Below, in pieces: positions 1 to 10,246 of a stretch of DNA of 64,000 bases. Position 1 is the first letter of the stretch. Every line of letters starts with the position of its first letter. This DNA is from Durusdinium trenchii. Taxonomy: Eukaryota > Sar > Dinophyceae > Suessiales > Symbiodiniaceae. The stretch is from assembly GCA_963970005.1 (NCBI GenBank), contig CAXAMN010003747.1, positions 158,890 to 222,889 on the forward strand, given 5' to 3'. Made by a program: the position numbers and the translations under genes. The notes below the pieces were generated by a model that worked only from the letters and a program-made list of their open reading frames with translations, had not been told where the DNA came from and ran no database searches.

Positions 1-240
1 AGGAGCAAAGAAGCTACTAGGGGCTCCTGGCCTTACTACTAGGAACAGGAGCAAAGAAGCTACTAGGCGTTCCTGGCCTTACTACTAGGAACAAGGGCGC
101 TACTAGGGGCTCCTGGCCTTACTAGTAGGAGCAAAGAAGCTACTAGGGGCTCCTGGCCTTACTACTAGGAACAAAGAAGCTACTAGGGGCTCCTGGCCTT
201 GCTACTACGAAGAACAAGGGCGCTACTAGGGGCTCCTGGA
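1..240. repeat. Family A minisatellite array
   Basis: Imperfect tandem units of roughly 40-60 bp built from GGGGCTCCTGGCCTTACTAC, TAGGAACAAGAAGCTACTAG and AAGGGCGCTACTAGG variants. The same words recur at about 20 other places in the window, in both orientations. The array starts at or before the window edge. No coding function is proposed; the open frames across it are low-complexity shadows. Confidence 0.9.
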
Positions 241-3200
241 CCCGTGTGAGACTTCTGAGGAACACTGCTCTAAGCAGCCTTGCAGCAGGCTTCCTGACGG
301 GTGAATGAGCTGTAGACCTCCAAGATCGCTTTAGGCTGCTAGCAGAGAGCGCATCATGGCGAACCCATTCTGCAACAGCAGGCTTTTGAGAAACGCACCC
401 ACCCAAGCCAATCTAGTAACTTTGATCAATTGGGAGAGCTTCAGTATCAACATCCATTATCAAGTGTTGTCCGAATGACTTGCATTTTGATGAAACATCC
501 TAATTGGTGGAATGTATTCGTGATGAATGCAAACAACTGCCTGCTGCATGATATGGATTGATATGGGGGATTGGGCGAGAAACACGTGTTCAATCCACGG
601 TTCTAAGTGATTTGGGGTAATTGAGGGGATCACGTGCTGGATCTCAAGTCCAATGTGCAAAAGATCGTTGGAGTGTGCACCACGGAGGCGAAGATTGGCG
701 GCGCTGCATTCAAGAGTTTCAGCAAGTTCGAGCTTCCGGGTACATGCCTGATGCTTTTTCCACAGGCAGGGATCCTGATTGCCTTCGCAAGTGATGCAAA
801 CCTTCTTTCAAGAAGTTCAATGACAATCATAAGAAACAAAGGAAACTCAGAAGTGCCAAAAGGGATGGTATATCCTGGTATATGTAATGTTGTGCCAGGA
901 ATTGTGCCACAGTCCTTGCGTCGTGCGGGGCATATGGTAGATAGAAGCCAGCAGTCTTAGAGACTAGCAGCAGTTAGTTGTATAATCAGCTTGGAAACAT
1001 TTTTTGATCTCCACGACACAAAGTTTTCTTGAAATTTGGTTCCGAGATATGATTCCTGAAGGTGCCTTGTTGTCAGCAACAGCGAAGTCCAAGAAGTGGA
1101 AACAGGCCCGTTGAAAACGTTTCACCAGGGCTCTTCATGCATCTGAATCATCAAGCACAGAGGCAGGACAACAGTTGGTAACAAGCCTATGAATACACGA
1201 CCTACAACCTACAGAGGATGACAGAGAATCACAGAGGATCACAGTGGAATTCCGTCAGATCAACTCCCCCCCTGAAATGAGTTTATAGCTTTTTGTTCGG
1301 GGTGGAAATTAATCCGTCGGAGTGCCATTGGAAAAGAGAAGTCATGTCAGCGAGATTCTTGAATGAAGCTGTCACAAAACTGTCCTCGTCTAAAAACACA
1401 CACACACACATTATATATACATTTTGACATATATATATATATATATAAATGCACATATTCAACCATTCATCAGCTATTCTATTACTTTCACGAATCTTCA
1501 GAATAATGTTCTTGCTGGCCTTTGCCTTGCCAGGCGCTGGTCTTGGCGGAAACTGAGCTGGGCACAGAGTGAAGGAACTGTACGATGTTGTAAACTCTGG
1601 TTAGTTAGACGTTTAAGACCTTTTGCTATAATCCTAGGAGTGTGTGCTTGTGTTTTGTTTGGGTTGTTTCAAGTTTTTTGTGATTGAGCATTCAATTGGT
1701 GGAGTATTCACAAGTTCAAGTCTGTTTCGAGGATGAGAAGAGTGTCGCTGCTTGGCAACGTTGGCAGAGCCGAATGCTTTCACTCATCCACTTGAATGAA
1801 CCCCAGAGAATCCTCAGCTGTATCTAGAGAAACTTGGACAGCCACAGTCGCTTTATCCAAAATGTCGCGTCCATGTAGGTGTCATTTGTTGCCAGAAAAT
1901 CCACTCCTGCTGAAATGGATGATGAACGAATGTGAACGAGGAATTGAAGTTTTGTGATTGTGAGGAAAGCACAAACAATTTCATCGGTGCCTGCGAAGAA
2001 GTTTGGCCTGTGGCTTTGACCACACTTGGGCATTGTCAATCCCGCAGCGTGCGTTTGTCCCATGTGACTCGACTTGTCAGTTGGCACTTTCGATCTTCGG
2101 TTGACATCTACCCATATAGTCACAGTTTGCAACCCCAAAGTTGGCATGTAATTTGATACCTAGTAGTCATCGCAGTGGTGATGGTACTCTGCAGCGTCAT
2201 TTGCAAAGGCTACTTACCTGGCGACGACCCGCCTGTGCCGACAAGACTGGGAGCGGGCTTTGCACTTTGCTCGGCTTGAAGGCAAGAGATAGAGATGGTA
2301 GGCTGATGTGGGCTGTATGCGTAGTCTTCCCAGGATGTGATATAGTTTACCCGGCAACATTAATTGGCATGTTCGATCCTTTGCTTTGAACCTTTTTTTT
2401 GTTATTTATGAGGCGACACATCTCGGGCCTTTGTGGAGACCATGAACAGCTGCTTGAGCGCCTTTGAAAACAGCAATTCGTGGGATGCTTGGCCTTGCGG
2501 TGGGCAGGGCAACTCTTGTTCTCACGTTGGTGCTTGTAAACAGGAACTCAAGGTGCCCTTTGCCTTGCTAAGCTCTAAGCTCAGGAGGGGGCCTTGGCCC
2601 AGATCTTCCTGAGTGAGAGTTGCGGTTTGCGGCCGGACGGGTTGTGAAGCTTTTGTGGGGCAGAAAGTCTTAGATAGTCTCGCATGATGAATCTTTTGTG
2701 TAGTGTTTCTACACGTGCATTTCAGAAGTCTTGACTCTCCGAGGTATTGCTTGACAGTTGAGGTTTGTTCTAGCAGTAGTACTGTGATGTACTGGGTTTT
2801 CTCGTTAATCATTGTTAACCACACTTTACCTGAACATCTTAAAGCATATCAACGCTAACAAGAGAAGCTTTCGGACATTGTGCAACCGCTTCTTTTCTTC
2901 GATGTGGAACCTGTCGACCGTCGTGAGATGTCTCTAGGACACCATCAGCTTTAGCTCTCTTTTGAGCACTTGTGAGAAGGGCTTGCGGTGGCGATGGGCT
3001 CTGGAAGGCTTACAAACTACGCAAGAGAGGTGCAACAGGGTTAAGAATGAACATCGGTGTGCCAGTGACGTCTCAGTCTCTTTCCTTCTGAATCTTGAAT
3101 TTTGAGCCCTGGAATGGAACTGGGAACTCATTGGGTACTTACTTTGCGCATTTGTCGCACAAGGAGGAGTTGTTTAAAGTGCGAACGTTGCGACCAACGT

Positions 3201-3430
3201 GCGATGAGGGGTAGCTTCCTTTTTTGTCACAATTTCAGCAGACTGCATTCCAACGACATCATTTGATGCAGCTGTGTCATAGACAGATTTGATGACTGCC
3301 AGGCACATATGCACGGACAGGAGAGGGGCAAGTGAAATGTCTTCTACCTGTTACTCGTGCTTGTATAATCTTGTACACCATGATTATCCATGATTCATTT
3401 GTACCTTTTCAAGATGAATCCATGCAACAT
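241..3430. other. Gene-poor stretch, no supported gene
   Basis: Several open frames of 60-108 codons exist on both strands (for example 634-960 +), but none shows a recognisable motif, exon flanks or codon pattern that sets it apart. A CA/TA microsatellite lies inside. This stretch may be intergenic or intronic. Confidence 0.5.
1395..1449. repeat. CA/TA microsatellite
   Basis: A run of (AC)n followed by interrupted (TA)n, AT-rich compared with its surroundings. Simple-sequence repeat with no further function seen. Confidence 0.9.
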
Positions 3431-3434
3431 GGTC

Positions 3435-3542
3435 AGGACACTTTTGAACGCTGCCATCAGTGCGCAAGAGAAGGGCAGTGCCTGGATTCGTGCTATTGCA
3501 CTGACCTTGGGAATGAGGCCTAAACCTAACATGCAGCCAGAT
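3435..3542 (+). pseudogene. PPR repeat relic
   Basis: The + frame reads LLNAAISAQEKGSAW followed about 14 residues later by PNMQPD. This matches the pentatricopeptide repeat wording common in dinoflagellate PPR proteins (N-A-A-I-S-A-C-E-K-G-x-x-W and x-P-D/N-V). PPR proteins bind organellar RNA. Only about one 35-residue repeat is visible and no flanking repeats continue in frame, so this is probably a fragment or a decayed exon. A second relic follows at 4180. Confidence 0.5.
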
Positions 3543-4176
3543 CACCTCCCATCCTTGTTCTTGGGTCCGATCGGATGGTTCGGCGCGGAGTGCAGATGTT
3601 AAATCCCCTTCAAATCGGGGTGTCTGGAGCATTAATTTATTGGTGCATGCAGGGTTTTGTGACTATACGCGAACCATTTGATCGGGGTCGGGGAGTGTGG
3701 GTGGTTTTGTTGTCATCAGTAATTATCATAGAACTTGTCATCGGTCAGTCGTGTTTTAAAAGGGGCGGGGGGATGGTTTCGTTTTGATATTGTTTATGTT
3801 GTCGATGACCTGATATATGAGGTCATTGTATGGTATGATATATAATATATGCGAGGAACTTATTACTGTTTCGTTGCTTTTTCCCGTTGGAGTTGGCGTT
3901 TCATGTCTTCAAAAACAACGATGAAGCAATATGTTTCCACCTTGCCCAAATACTACGTGCACCAACGAAAAGCAGCTCTGATCCTCGAATTCCAAGCTGT
4001 TGGACATCACTTGAGGCGCGCCGAACCACTCGATCGGCACATTGTTCTTTTACTATCTTTTCCGTGGTTGTGTGCTATGTGTTGCTCCTAAGAGCATGGT
4101 GTGGGAAGCGGAGGGAAGCAGCGTGAGGCCCCACGGACGACTTATTCAGTGCCATCAGAGAGAAGCCTGTGCTAGG

Positions 4177-4248
4177 CGCTACTTCAATTGCGAGCCCAAT
4201 GTGATCTCATTTAATGCGGCTTGCAGTGCCTGTGAAAAGGCCCGGTGA
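4177..4248 (+). pseudogene. PPR repeat relic, second fragment
   Basis: The + frame contains CEPNVISFNAACSACEKAR and then a stop. P-N-V-I-S-F-N-A-A-x-S-A-C-E-K is the classic core of dinoflagellate PPR repeats. Upstream residues in the same frame do not look like a PPR helix pair, so the repeat is truncated. Together with the fragment at 3.4 kb it suggests the remains of one PPR gene in + orientation. Exonic status cannot be excluded. Confidence 0.55.
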
Positions 4249-4914
4249 AAGCTACTGGTAATTTTCAAAACAAGCAATGTTGGCAGTCCGATAGAATTTA
4301 ATTTGGACTTCAGCACTTGAGCAAAGCAAGGGTTCAGTTGGCACTTGGCCATTTTCGAGTCAGAGTCACACCGTAATCGGCAACTTGCCGCACCTTTCGA
4401 AGTGTTCCACTAGGCTGCTCAATGGATTTGCAGTTTGCAACTCTTCAAGTGGGCAAAGGAGAAAGACCTTCAGGCGCACACAGGGTACTGTAACGATGGG
4501 TAACGTGTGACCTGCGCAATCTTGCACTGCAGTTTTTAGCTCAGGCAGATTCAACATGATTCAACTAGAGGCAGCAGTGCCTGCTGCTTGTTGGCTGATC
4601 CGTGATGCTGGAGAGCAGCCTCAACTCGCGTGCTTTGCTTTGCCAAGCTTCCAAACATGCTTATTTTTCCGACCGTCTATCTCTGCTTTGAAAGCTGAGA
4701 CTGAGAGGTTGACACGATCAGCGCGAACGCTTTGCTCGCAACGTGCCGCGGTGCCCGACGCTGGCAAGAGGCCGACCCCTTACAGCTCATCGTTAGACAG
4801 TGAATACGTCAATATCATCAGCCGCTGTGTAGTGCCAACCAGATAGGATGAGAGCATGGATAAGCCATGTCTGTGACACGTGTGTAAACCTTCGAGCCAT
4901 TTGAGGTCCTACAG

Positions 4915-5115
4915 CTCTTAAAAGAGCTGAGCCTCGGAATTTTCTTGGACGACTTAGCTTTGCGCCTGGCCATTGAGACACACCTGGATCGCCGAGTTGG
5001 TCGTGTCGACCAAGATACGTTGGAATTGATGGACCGTGACTGGGCAGCGGTGTGGAGCAGTTTGCAACAGCGCAGTGTGCAGATTGCGGTGGATCTACAT
5101 CCTGGGCTGACATAA
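4915..5115 (+). CDS. Possible terminal exon, unknown protein
   Basis: After a CCTACAG acceptor-like site an open frame of 66 codons runs to a TAA. It has a protein-like composition (for example LDRRVGRVDQDTLELMDRDW, then AVDLHPGLT at the end) and no ATG. It could be the last exon of a gene whose earlier exons are not recognised, perhaps linked to the PPR relics upstream. I do not recognise the family. Chance openness is a real alternative. Confidence 0.3.
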   Translation, partial: LLKELSLGIFLDDLALRLAIETHLDRRVGRVDQDTLELMDRDWAAVWSSLQQRSVQIAVDLHPGLT

Positions 5116-5654
5116 CAATCATTAAGAAACATTAAAGGATATGTGATGTACATTTGCTTGTCAGGTGTGATAGCTTCTCGCCGATAGATGCCGATAGGGT
5201 GCGACTCTTGCGGCACTCAGGTATGGATCTTCTTTGGATTAATGTTCTGAGTCGGAAACTGTCCAAGGGCTGGCTCGATTTTGGTTGAGACATGCTGAGA
5301 CTGACACTTCAAGTGGTGCAAGGCTTGCTAGCAGGCTTGCCTAAGGATGTAGAAGGACATTGACATCATTCGACCATGTTCGAGCATGTGCCTAAGCACG
5401 TGGCCATATGTGCCGCCTGAATTTGGACCTGAGTGTCTGATGCCGCTCATCACAGGGTCAGAGTGAAAAGCTCACCGAGTCGAAAATGAGACATGCTGTG
5501 CTTTCTGTGCTTGTGCTGGTCAAGCTTTTGTTCTTTTAGGGGCGTTTTGTAGGGAAAAGTGTTGCTTGCCACTCCACCGACTCAGCTGTTAAATTACCTT
5601 TGTGCAGGGTGACTCCAAAGAAAGTAGACTCGGTCTGTGAAGCTTGAAATTTGC

Positions 5655-5722
5655 ACCTTGTTACTAGTAGCGATGCCCTTTGCTACTAGTAGCGATGCAC
5701 CTTGTTACTAGTAGCGATGCAC
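5655..5722. repeat. Family A short array
   Basis: Three copies of TTGYTACTAGTAGCGATGC-like units just upstream of the first recognised MAT exon, in the orientation opposite to the array at position 1. The core contains the palindrome ACTAGT. Confidence 0.8.
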
Positions 5723-5769
5723 TACATGCCGTTTGTTCAACTGCGCAGTGCCTCACTCAGTGCACTCAG

Positions 5770-5846
5770 GCCTCTCAGTGGGCGAGTACGCAGCGCTGAC
5801 CTGCGCCGGTGTCTTCGACTTTGAGACAGGTCTTCGCCTCATCAAG
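5770..5846 (+). CDS. MAT exon with nucleophile serine motif
   Basis: After a CACTCAG acceptor the frame reads (G)LSVGEYAALTCAGVF and ends GLRLIK. G-x-S-x-G-E is the acyltransferase nucleophile elbow. The donor is AAG|GCACGA, a GC donor. Reading past it gives a stop-bound tail unlike the family, whereas joining to the micro-exon at 6157 restores the expected A-R-x-E-A-M. Confidence 0.75.
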
Positions 5847-8800
5847 GCACGACTCGCATCCGACAGACTTCGTATCGCTCTGAAATTCGCGTAGAAGCGT
5901 ACTGCCATGTGCATTGTATTCTTTCTCTTGAAAGCTGGTTGAGTGCCTTGTACTCCCATGCGATTCATAGTTGAGTTGTCAATTGTTGTCAACTGCCGTG
6001 GTTATCCTTTGAAGAGCGGCGGAAACTGACAGCCTAAATGCATCTAAATGGGGAGACTCAAGCATCCCATGTCCGGCTTTTGCCACGTACACCTTACACA
6101 TCGCACATCGTTACACCTTCCATCGGAACTGCAATCGAAAGTGCGCACATGATCAGGCTCGTGCGGAGGCCATGGAATTCGAAGTCTCCGGGGCACGTCC
6201 TGGTGCCAAGGCCCTGAAACGACAGACTGTTCAGTGCAGTAGCAAGGACGCTACTAGGGGCTCCTGGCCATACTACTAGCAAGAAGCTACTAGGAGCAAA
6301 GGGCCTTACTACTAGTAACAAGAAGCATTAGAAACAAAAAATAATATAGATAGAATCAAAATAGAATTAAGTTTCATATTGGCATGTTCGATGTGCATAG
6401 TTGTTGACTCTGCGCAGGCGCAGGGAATGTGCCTGGTAGTGGGCCTGGACAAGGATTCGGTGGAGAAGCACTGCCGGGCATCCTATGGAATCCGGAAAGA
6501 TCGGAAAGCTCAAGGTCCGAAGGTGTTGCGCTGTTGCTCAAGTGTGTTAAGGCGACAGCACACCACTGTCAGCATTTTGGAGAGTGTTCTCGTTGGCAGA
6601 CGGGTCAGTAGGGCCAGAATAGGGGCATTAAGGTAACCCAGGTACCTCAAGGCCACAAGGCCCAGGAGTTTTGATAGTTTTAAATTCTAAACATCGAAAG
6701 GTCTAAAGAAAGAAGGAAGCTTCTTGCTACTAGTAGCGATGGCCTCCAACCTACTTGCCATGGCCTCCACCTAATGGCGTCCTTGCTTCATGTCTGTATA
6801 ACATATACTACACTTAGGTAAAACGGAACCCCCGTCCCTACTTACTCCAAATTCAAGAAACTGATGTCAGTCAGTTCCTGTTCGGCCAGGTTTCTCAGGT
6901 CTTGTGGGGACCGGGAAGATTTGGCTGACCATACCTATGAGATCAGTGGACTCTATTTCTCACGAGTTTGAATGGGAATTATATTAAGCCTGTCCAATCT
7001 GTCCAATTTGCAGGGAAGTAGAGACGATCAGAGATGAATTGAAGACTCTTCTAGTGGATCCTAGTGGAACTTCTTCAATCTTCCCGAGGCAAAGCAAGCT
7101 CCAGCAAGGGCGAGAACTGCCAGATTGCTGCTTGCCTCTTCTCCCGTGCCTTCTCAGCTGCTGGGACAATTTGCTATTCCAAAGAATGCAAAGTGATGCA
7201 CAACAAAGAAACAGAACTGAACAAAAAAGCGCGACATTTTTGGGCACAAATGCTTTCCTCAGCTGTAGGTCTCCGGCAGCCTTTCCGCTGTTGAGAGCTT
7301 CGTAGAGAAGGCAAAGGCTGCAGGAGCTTTGCACCTCTGGCCAGTTGGATAGACAGTGGTCAGATCCCAAACGGAAAGATGCGAAGCTGAAAGTCGACAA
7401 GTCAATGAACGTGGCGATTTGACAGTAACGTCACAAGCTTGTGACGGATCTGCATAATGCTGTGTTGTGTTCGATTGCATTTGCATGCTGCTTGCCCTTA
7501 GTTTCCGTAGCAAACGAGTATTTCTTTTCTGGTTAATTGAATTTGTTTGAAAACATTGTAGTCTTTTGTTTTGGTGCTTCGCATGTTTCGCCAGGGACTG
7601 CGTCCTTTTGAAGCAAGCAGGTGCCTTTCACTCGAGTGAAATGGCAGACGCCCGGCTCCCGGTCTTCGAGCGGCAGCTCGGGCTCGGCCGTCTCAGACGG
7701 GCCGTCGCACGATTGCGAGGTGAGAAATATCCTGGTGAAGGAGTTAGAAGCAACTTGGAACAAGAGGATGCTACTAGGAACAAGTGCATCGCTTCTAGTA
7801 ACAAGTGCCTTACTAGTAGTAACAAGGAGCTACTAGGAACAAGAAGATGGAGAGTATGGAGATGTCGTTCTAACCAACTGCATTGATGCAGAACTATCTG
7901 TATCAGAAAGGTGTTCAATAATTGAACAGTGACCAAGTTCATTGAGCTCTGATGTTGTAAAATGTAAAATGTAAAAGGAGACAGACATGTCGATGCAGTG
8001 CAGCCAATCGATGCTGTCACTAGCGCCAGGCGGTGAAAGGAAAAATGATGCCTCCTCGATGCACGGTGATTGTCTCAGGTCCAATGGATAGAAGGTGCCA
8101 AGAGGAAACAACATAAACTTTCTGTAGCAGTGGCTGTTCTTGACTGGCAGTGCAAACAATGTCAAGTCAACACACACACACACAAGCTTCTACCAGACAG
8201 CATAGACTAGCAAGACTAGCAGCTGACTAGCATACATCGATGAGCTCAGCAGTATTGAGTCAAGCACAAATGCAAGCACACGTGCACCTCGCAGAGTGGC
8301 ATTTTGTGAATCTGTGACACTATATAACACATTGAAGTTCTCATCCAAACACTGTCTCACTTTCGTTTTCCTTTCAAATTGCTTTGTCCCAATCTGTCAA
8401 GCTCACCAATTGAGGTGTATTGTAATGCCAGCGCTAAAGCTGTCGGACCACAGAGCTCGGTACAGGACAGAGTTGGTTTGGCCATTTAAATCAAGTTCAG
8501 CAGCTTGCTTGGCCTTTCTTTCCAGGCGCTAATTCGCTTGTTGAAACATATGTCCATTGTGCTTGATGACCTAATTTTGATTGGTCTTGGTAAAGAAGGA
8601 CCTTTTGGATCGTTTTGGCTTGGTGCATTTCGCTCCCTTCGCAAAACACTTCGCGATGGGATCCGCAAAAGTACATTTGGTGCTTGTGAAAGATCTATCA
8701 AAGGTCCCTTTCCAGCACATGCCAACTAGCGATTTATTCTTTGGCAACATGCTTCGTGATGGGTCCACGAGAGATATGTATTTATTGGAAGACAGGCAAT

Positions 8801-9275
8801 TGCTTGGAAAAAGACGTTGATCAGCCACCACTTATCTTTCAAAAAGCTCCTAGTAGCGTCCTCTTGTTCCTAGTAATAAGGCCAGGAGCCCCTAGTAGCG
8901 TCCTTGCTCCCAGTAGCGATGCCCTTTGCTCCTAGTAGCGTCGAACACTGAGAGGAGATTGTGAAGATGTTGGCCGAGCAGATGGTCTCACCCGTTTTGT
9001 GGGAGCTTTCCATGCAGCAAGCCATCAGCGATGGATGCACCGAGCAGGGCTTCCCAGTGAACCGACTTCGAAGCTTGGTGACCCGATGGCCTGGACAAGG
9101 TGGAGGGTGAAAGGCCCAGAGGAGCGAGGCAGTCAAGGAAGTCCTGGGGGCCGGGGTGTTTGGCTGTGAACTCCAACTGAGGTTCTATGAGCTTGGTCCT
9201 GGGACACAGCTGAAGGGCATCATGAAGCGCATCGATGGAAAGATCGCAGACAAGATGTCTAACATCTCCGTCTGA
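5770..9275 (+). CDS. Malonyl-CoA:ACP transacylase-like gene (multi-exon, partial)
   Basis: MAT/AT enzymes load malonyl or other acyl units onto acyl carrier protein for fatty acid or polyketide synthesis. Eight candidate exons follow the family order: serine motif (5770-5846), micro-exon (6157-6183), 6418 to about 6481, about 7100-7168, 7280 to about 7334, 7595-7719, about 8952-9043 and 9182-9275 (stop). Visible landmarks are G-L-S-V-G-E around the nucleophile serine, G-A-F-H-S around the catalytic histidine, C-Q-I-A and L-G-P-G-T-Q near the C-terminus. The exons before the serine motif and the exon between 7.72 and 8.95 kb (expected to carry a V-Y-x-N-V-T-G-like segment) were not found. It may be a stand-alone MAT, part of a larger synthase, or a decaying copy. 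The large modular gene starts about 500 bp downstream on the same strand. Confidence 0.7.
6157..6183 (+). CDS. MAT 27-bp micro-exon
   Basis: Nine codons, ARAEAMEFE, between GATCAG| and |GTCTCC. It supplies exactly the R-x-E-A-M segment that follows L-x-L-I-K in the family and is in frame with exons on both sides. Too short for ordinary gene finders. The support is the in-frame family match plus both splice signals. Confidence 0.65.
6238..6335. repeat. Family A copies in MAT intron
   Basis: GACGCTACTAGGGGCTCCTGG and related words between the micro-exon and the next MAT exon, followed by AT-rich sequence. Confidence 0.8.
6418..7334 (+). CDS. MAT middle exons
   Basis: Three segments: 6418 to about 6481 starts AQGMCLVVGLDKDSVEKHC after TGCGCAG; about 7100-7168 carries GENCQIAACLFSRAF and SAAGT; 7280 to about 7334 carries SAVESFVEKAKAAGAL. 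These follow the order of dinoflagellate MATs (G-M-x-x-V-x-G-L-D, C-Q-I-A-N-x-L-F, A-G-T, A-V-E-K, G-A-L-Q). The 3' ends of the three exons are not certain. A joining rule consistent with all of them was found only in part. Confidence 0.6.
6732..6782. repeat. Family B 21-bp unit, about two copies
   Basis: GCGATGGCCTCCAACCTACT and a partial second unit. This is the earliest copy in the window of the 21-bp family that forms large arrays at 21, 27, 51 and 53.5 kb. Confidence 0.75.
7595..7719 (+). CDS. MAT exon with catalytic histidine motif
   Basis: After a TTTCGCCAG acceptor the frame reads DCVLLKQAGAFHSSEMADAR. G-A-F-H-S holds the catalytic histidine of MAT. The exon ends at GCGAG|GTGAGA, a canonical GT donor. 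The residues between M-A-D-A-R and the donor are rich in arginine and match the family poorly, so the true end could be earlier. Confidence 0.65.
7765..7852. repeat. Family A copies
   Basis: Units such as CTACTAGGAACAAGTGCATC and CTAGTAACAAGTGCCTTACT within the MAT intron after the histidine exon. Confidence 0.8.
8168..8184. repeat. CA microsatellite
   Basis: Short (AC)n run within the long MAT intron between 7.72 and 8.95 kb. The rest of that intron shows no coding signal I can support, although one MAT exon is expected there. Confidence 0.8.
8848..8942. repeat. Family A copies beside MAT C-terminal exon
   Basis: CTCCTAGTAGCGTCCTTG-type units immediately upstream of the exon at 8952. Confidence 0.8.
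8952..9275 (+). CDS. MAT C-terminal exons
   Basis: The exon from about 8952 to 9043 reads EEIVKMLAEQMVSPVLWELS and continues to DGCT. A GC-AG intron (9044-9181) is removed, giving an E codon across the junction. The exon 9182-9275 then reads FYELGPGTQLKGIMKRID and ends MSNISV plus TGA. S-P-V-L-W-E and F-Y-E-x-G-P are standard C-terminal landmarks of the family. The GC donor (CCGA|GCAGGG) and acceptor (CTGAG|G) fix the join, because only this phase restores E-F-Y-E. Confidence 0.8.
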
Positions 9276-9795
9276 GGTGAATCAAACGAAAGAGCAAATG
9301 AAGCCTGAACATCAACGAGCAATATACAGCAATGACAAACATCCGTTCACCCGAGCCATTACGAGCTAGTCACTTGTTGATTCGCCTACTTGTCATGGTC
9401 CATGAGACCGTCTTCCAGTCTATTGCGAAGGGCGTTTCAGATCTATATTCAACGTCGAACAGTTTCAATGACATGATCTCTGGCAACGTCAAGAAACACA
9501 CTAAGTATTTCCAGCGCACGGCTGAGAGACGCTTATGTTTCGAGAAGGCCAGTTGGAGCAGTCTTTAAGATTCAAAGGCTATTTCCATTGTTTGCTTCAG
9601 AGTCCAATGGCCGACTCCAAACTTTTTCATCTTTCAGTCTAAGTGCGGATCAAAAAGCGAAGCCATCTTTTGCTCTGAAGCTTGTGTGGCATGGGCATGG
9701 ATCTCACATTCCTGACATAGACCAGTAGCAGCAGTATGTTGTTCTCCTGTGAGGGATGTTTGAAGGCCTCCAAGTGACCAAGTCATGTTGGCGAG

Positions 9796-10246
9796 GTGAC
9801 AGGCATTCTGCTGTACATTGCAGATGAAACTTCCAGATTTCAGGCCGTGCCACGCTGCCACGCTGTTTCCATGTTTTTGCGTCCTGCCGACGCAATGCTT
9901 TTTGCGTCCTTTTTGTGTCCTCGCACGCAGGTGAGTCCCGTAGAGCCAGCCGAAGCCAATGAGTCCTTCATTGCCGAAGATACCAGCCTCAGCTTCTTCA
10001 CTATGCTTGAGGTCTGGATCTTAGTATTTGTTGCAATGGACTTCTTTATGCAAGCTGCAAGATCAAAGATCCACTCATTTCTTCTCAGTAACCACCTGAC
10101 TTGGCCTTGTTGACATCCAATGCGCGCTCAAAGTGTTTTTTAGACGATATTTGTCTTCTCCAATTAGGTCTACACCCGTTCTGCATTGGCAGAGCAGACA
10201 ACGCCACAAAAACTACTGCTGTTTGACACCAATGCGACAGTGGCAG
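9796..10246 (+). CDS. Modular gene, module 1 (5' part missing)
   Basis: Exons 9796-9843 (VTGILLYIADETSRFQ), 9931-10011 (contains ESFIAEDTSLSFFTMLE) and 10168-10246 (VYTRSALAEQTTPQ, ends TVAG across the junction). Introns: GC-AG 9844-9930, GT-AG 10012-10167, GC-AG 10247-10310. This is the first module recognised. No D-L-D/L-G-G exon was found upstream, so either the gene starts here with a partial module or the first exons have diverged. Confidence 0.75.

Noticed and set aside
143-406. Reverse-strand open frame over the first family A array
   Set aside because: The protein is a translation of the minisatellite plus unique flank, with no motif.
8505-8831. Overlapping frames on both strands within the MAT intron, examined for the missing V-Y-x-N-V-T-G exon
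   Set aside because: No frame gives the expected MAT segment, so the exon was left unassigned.
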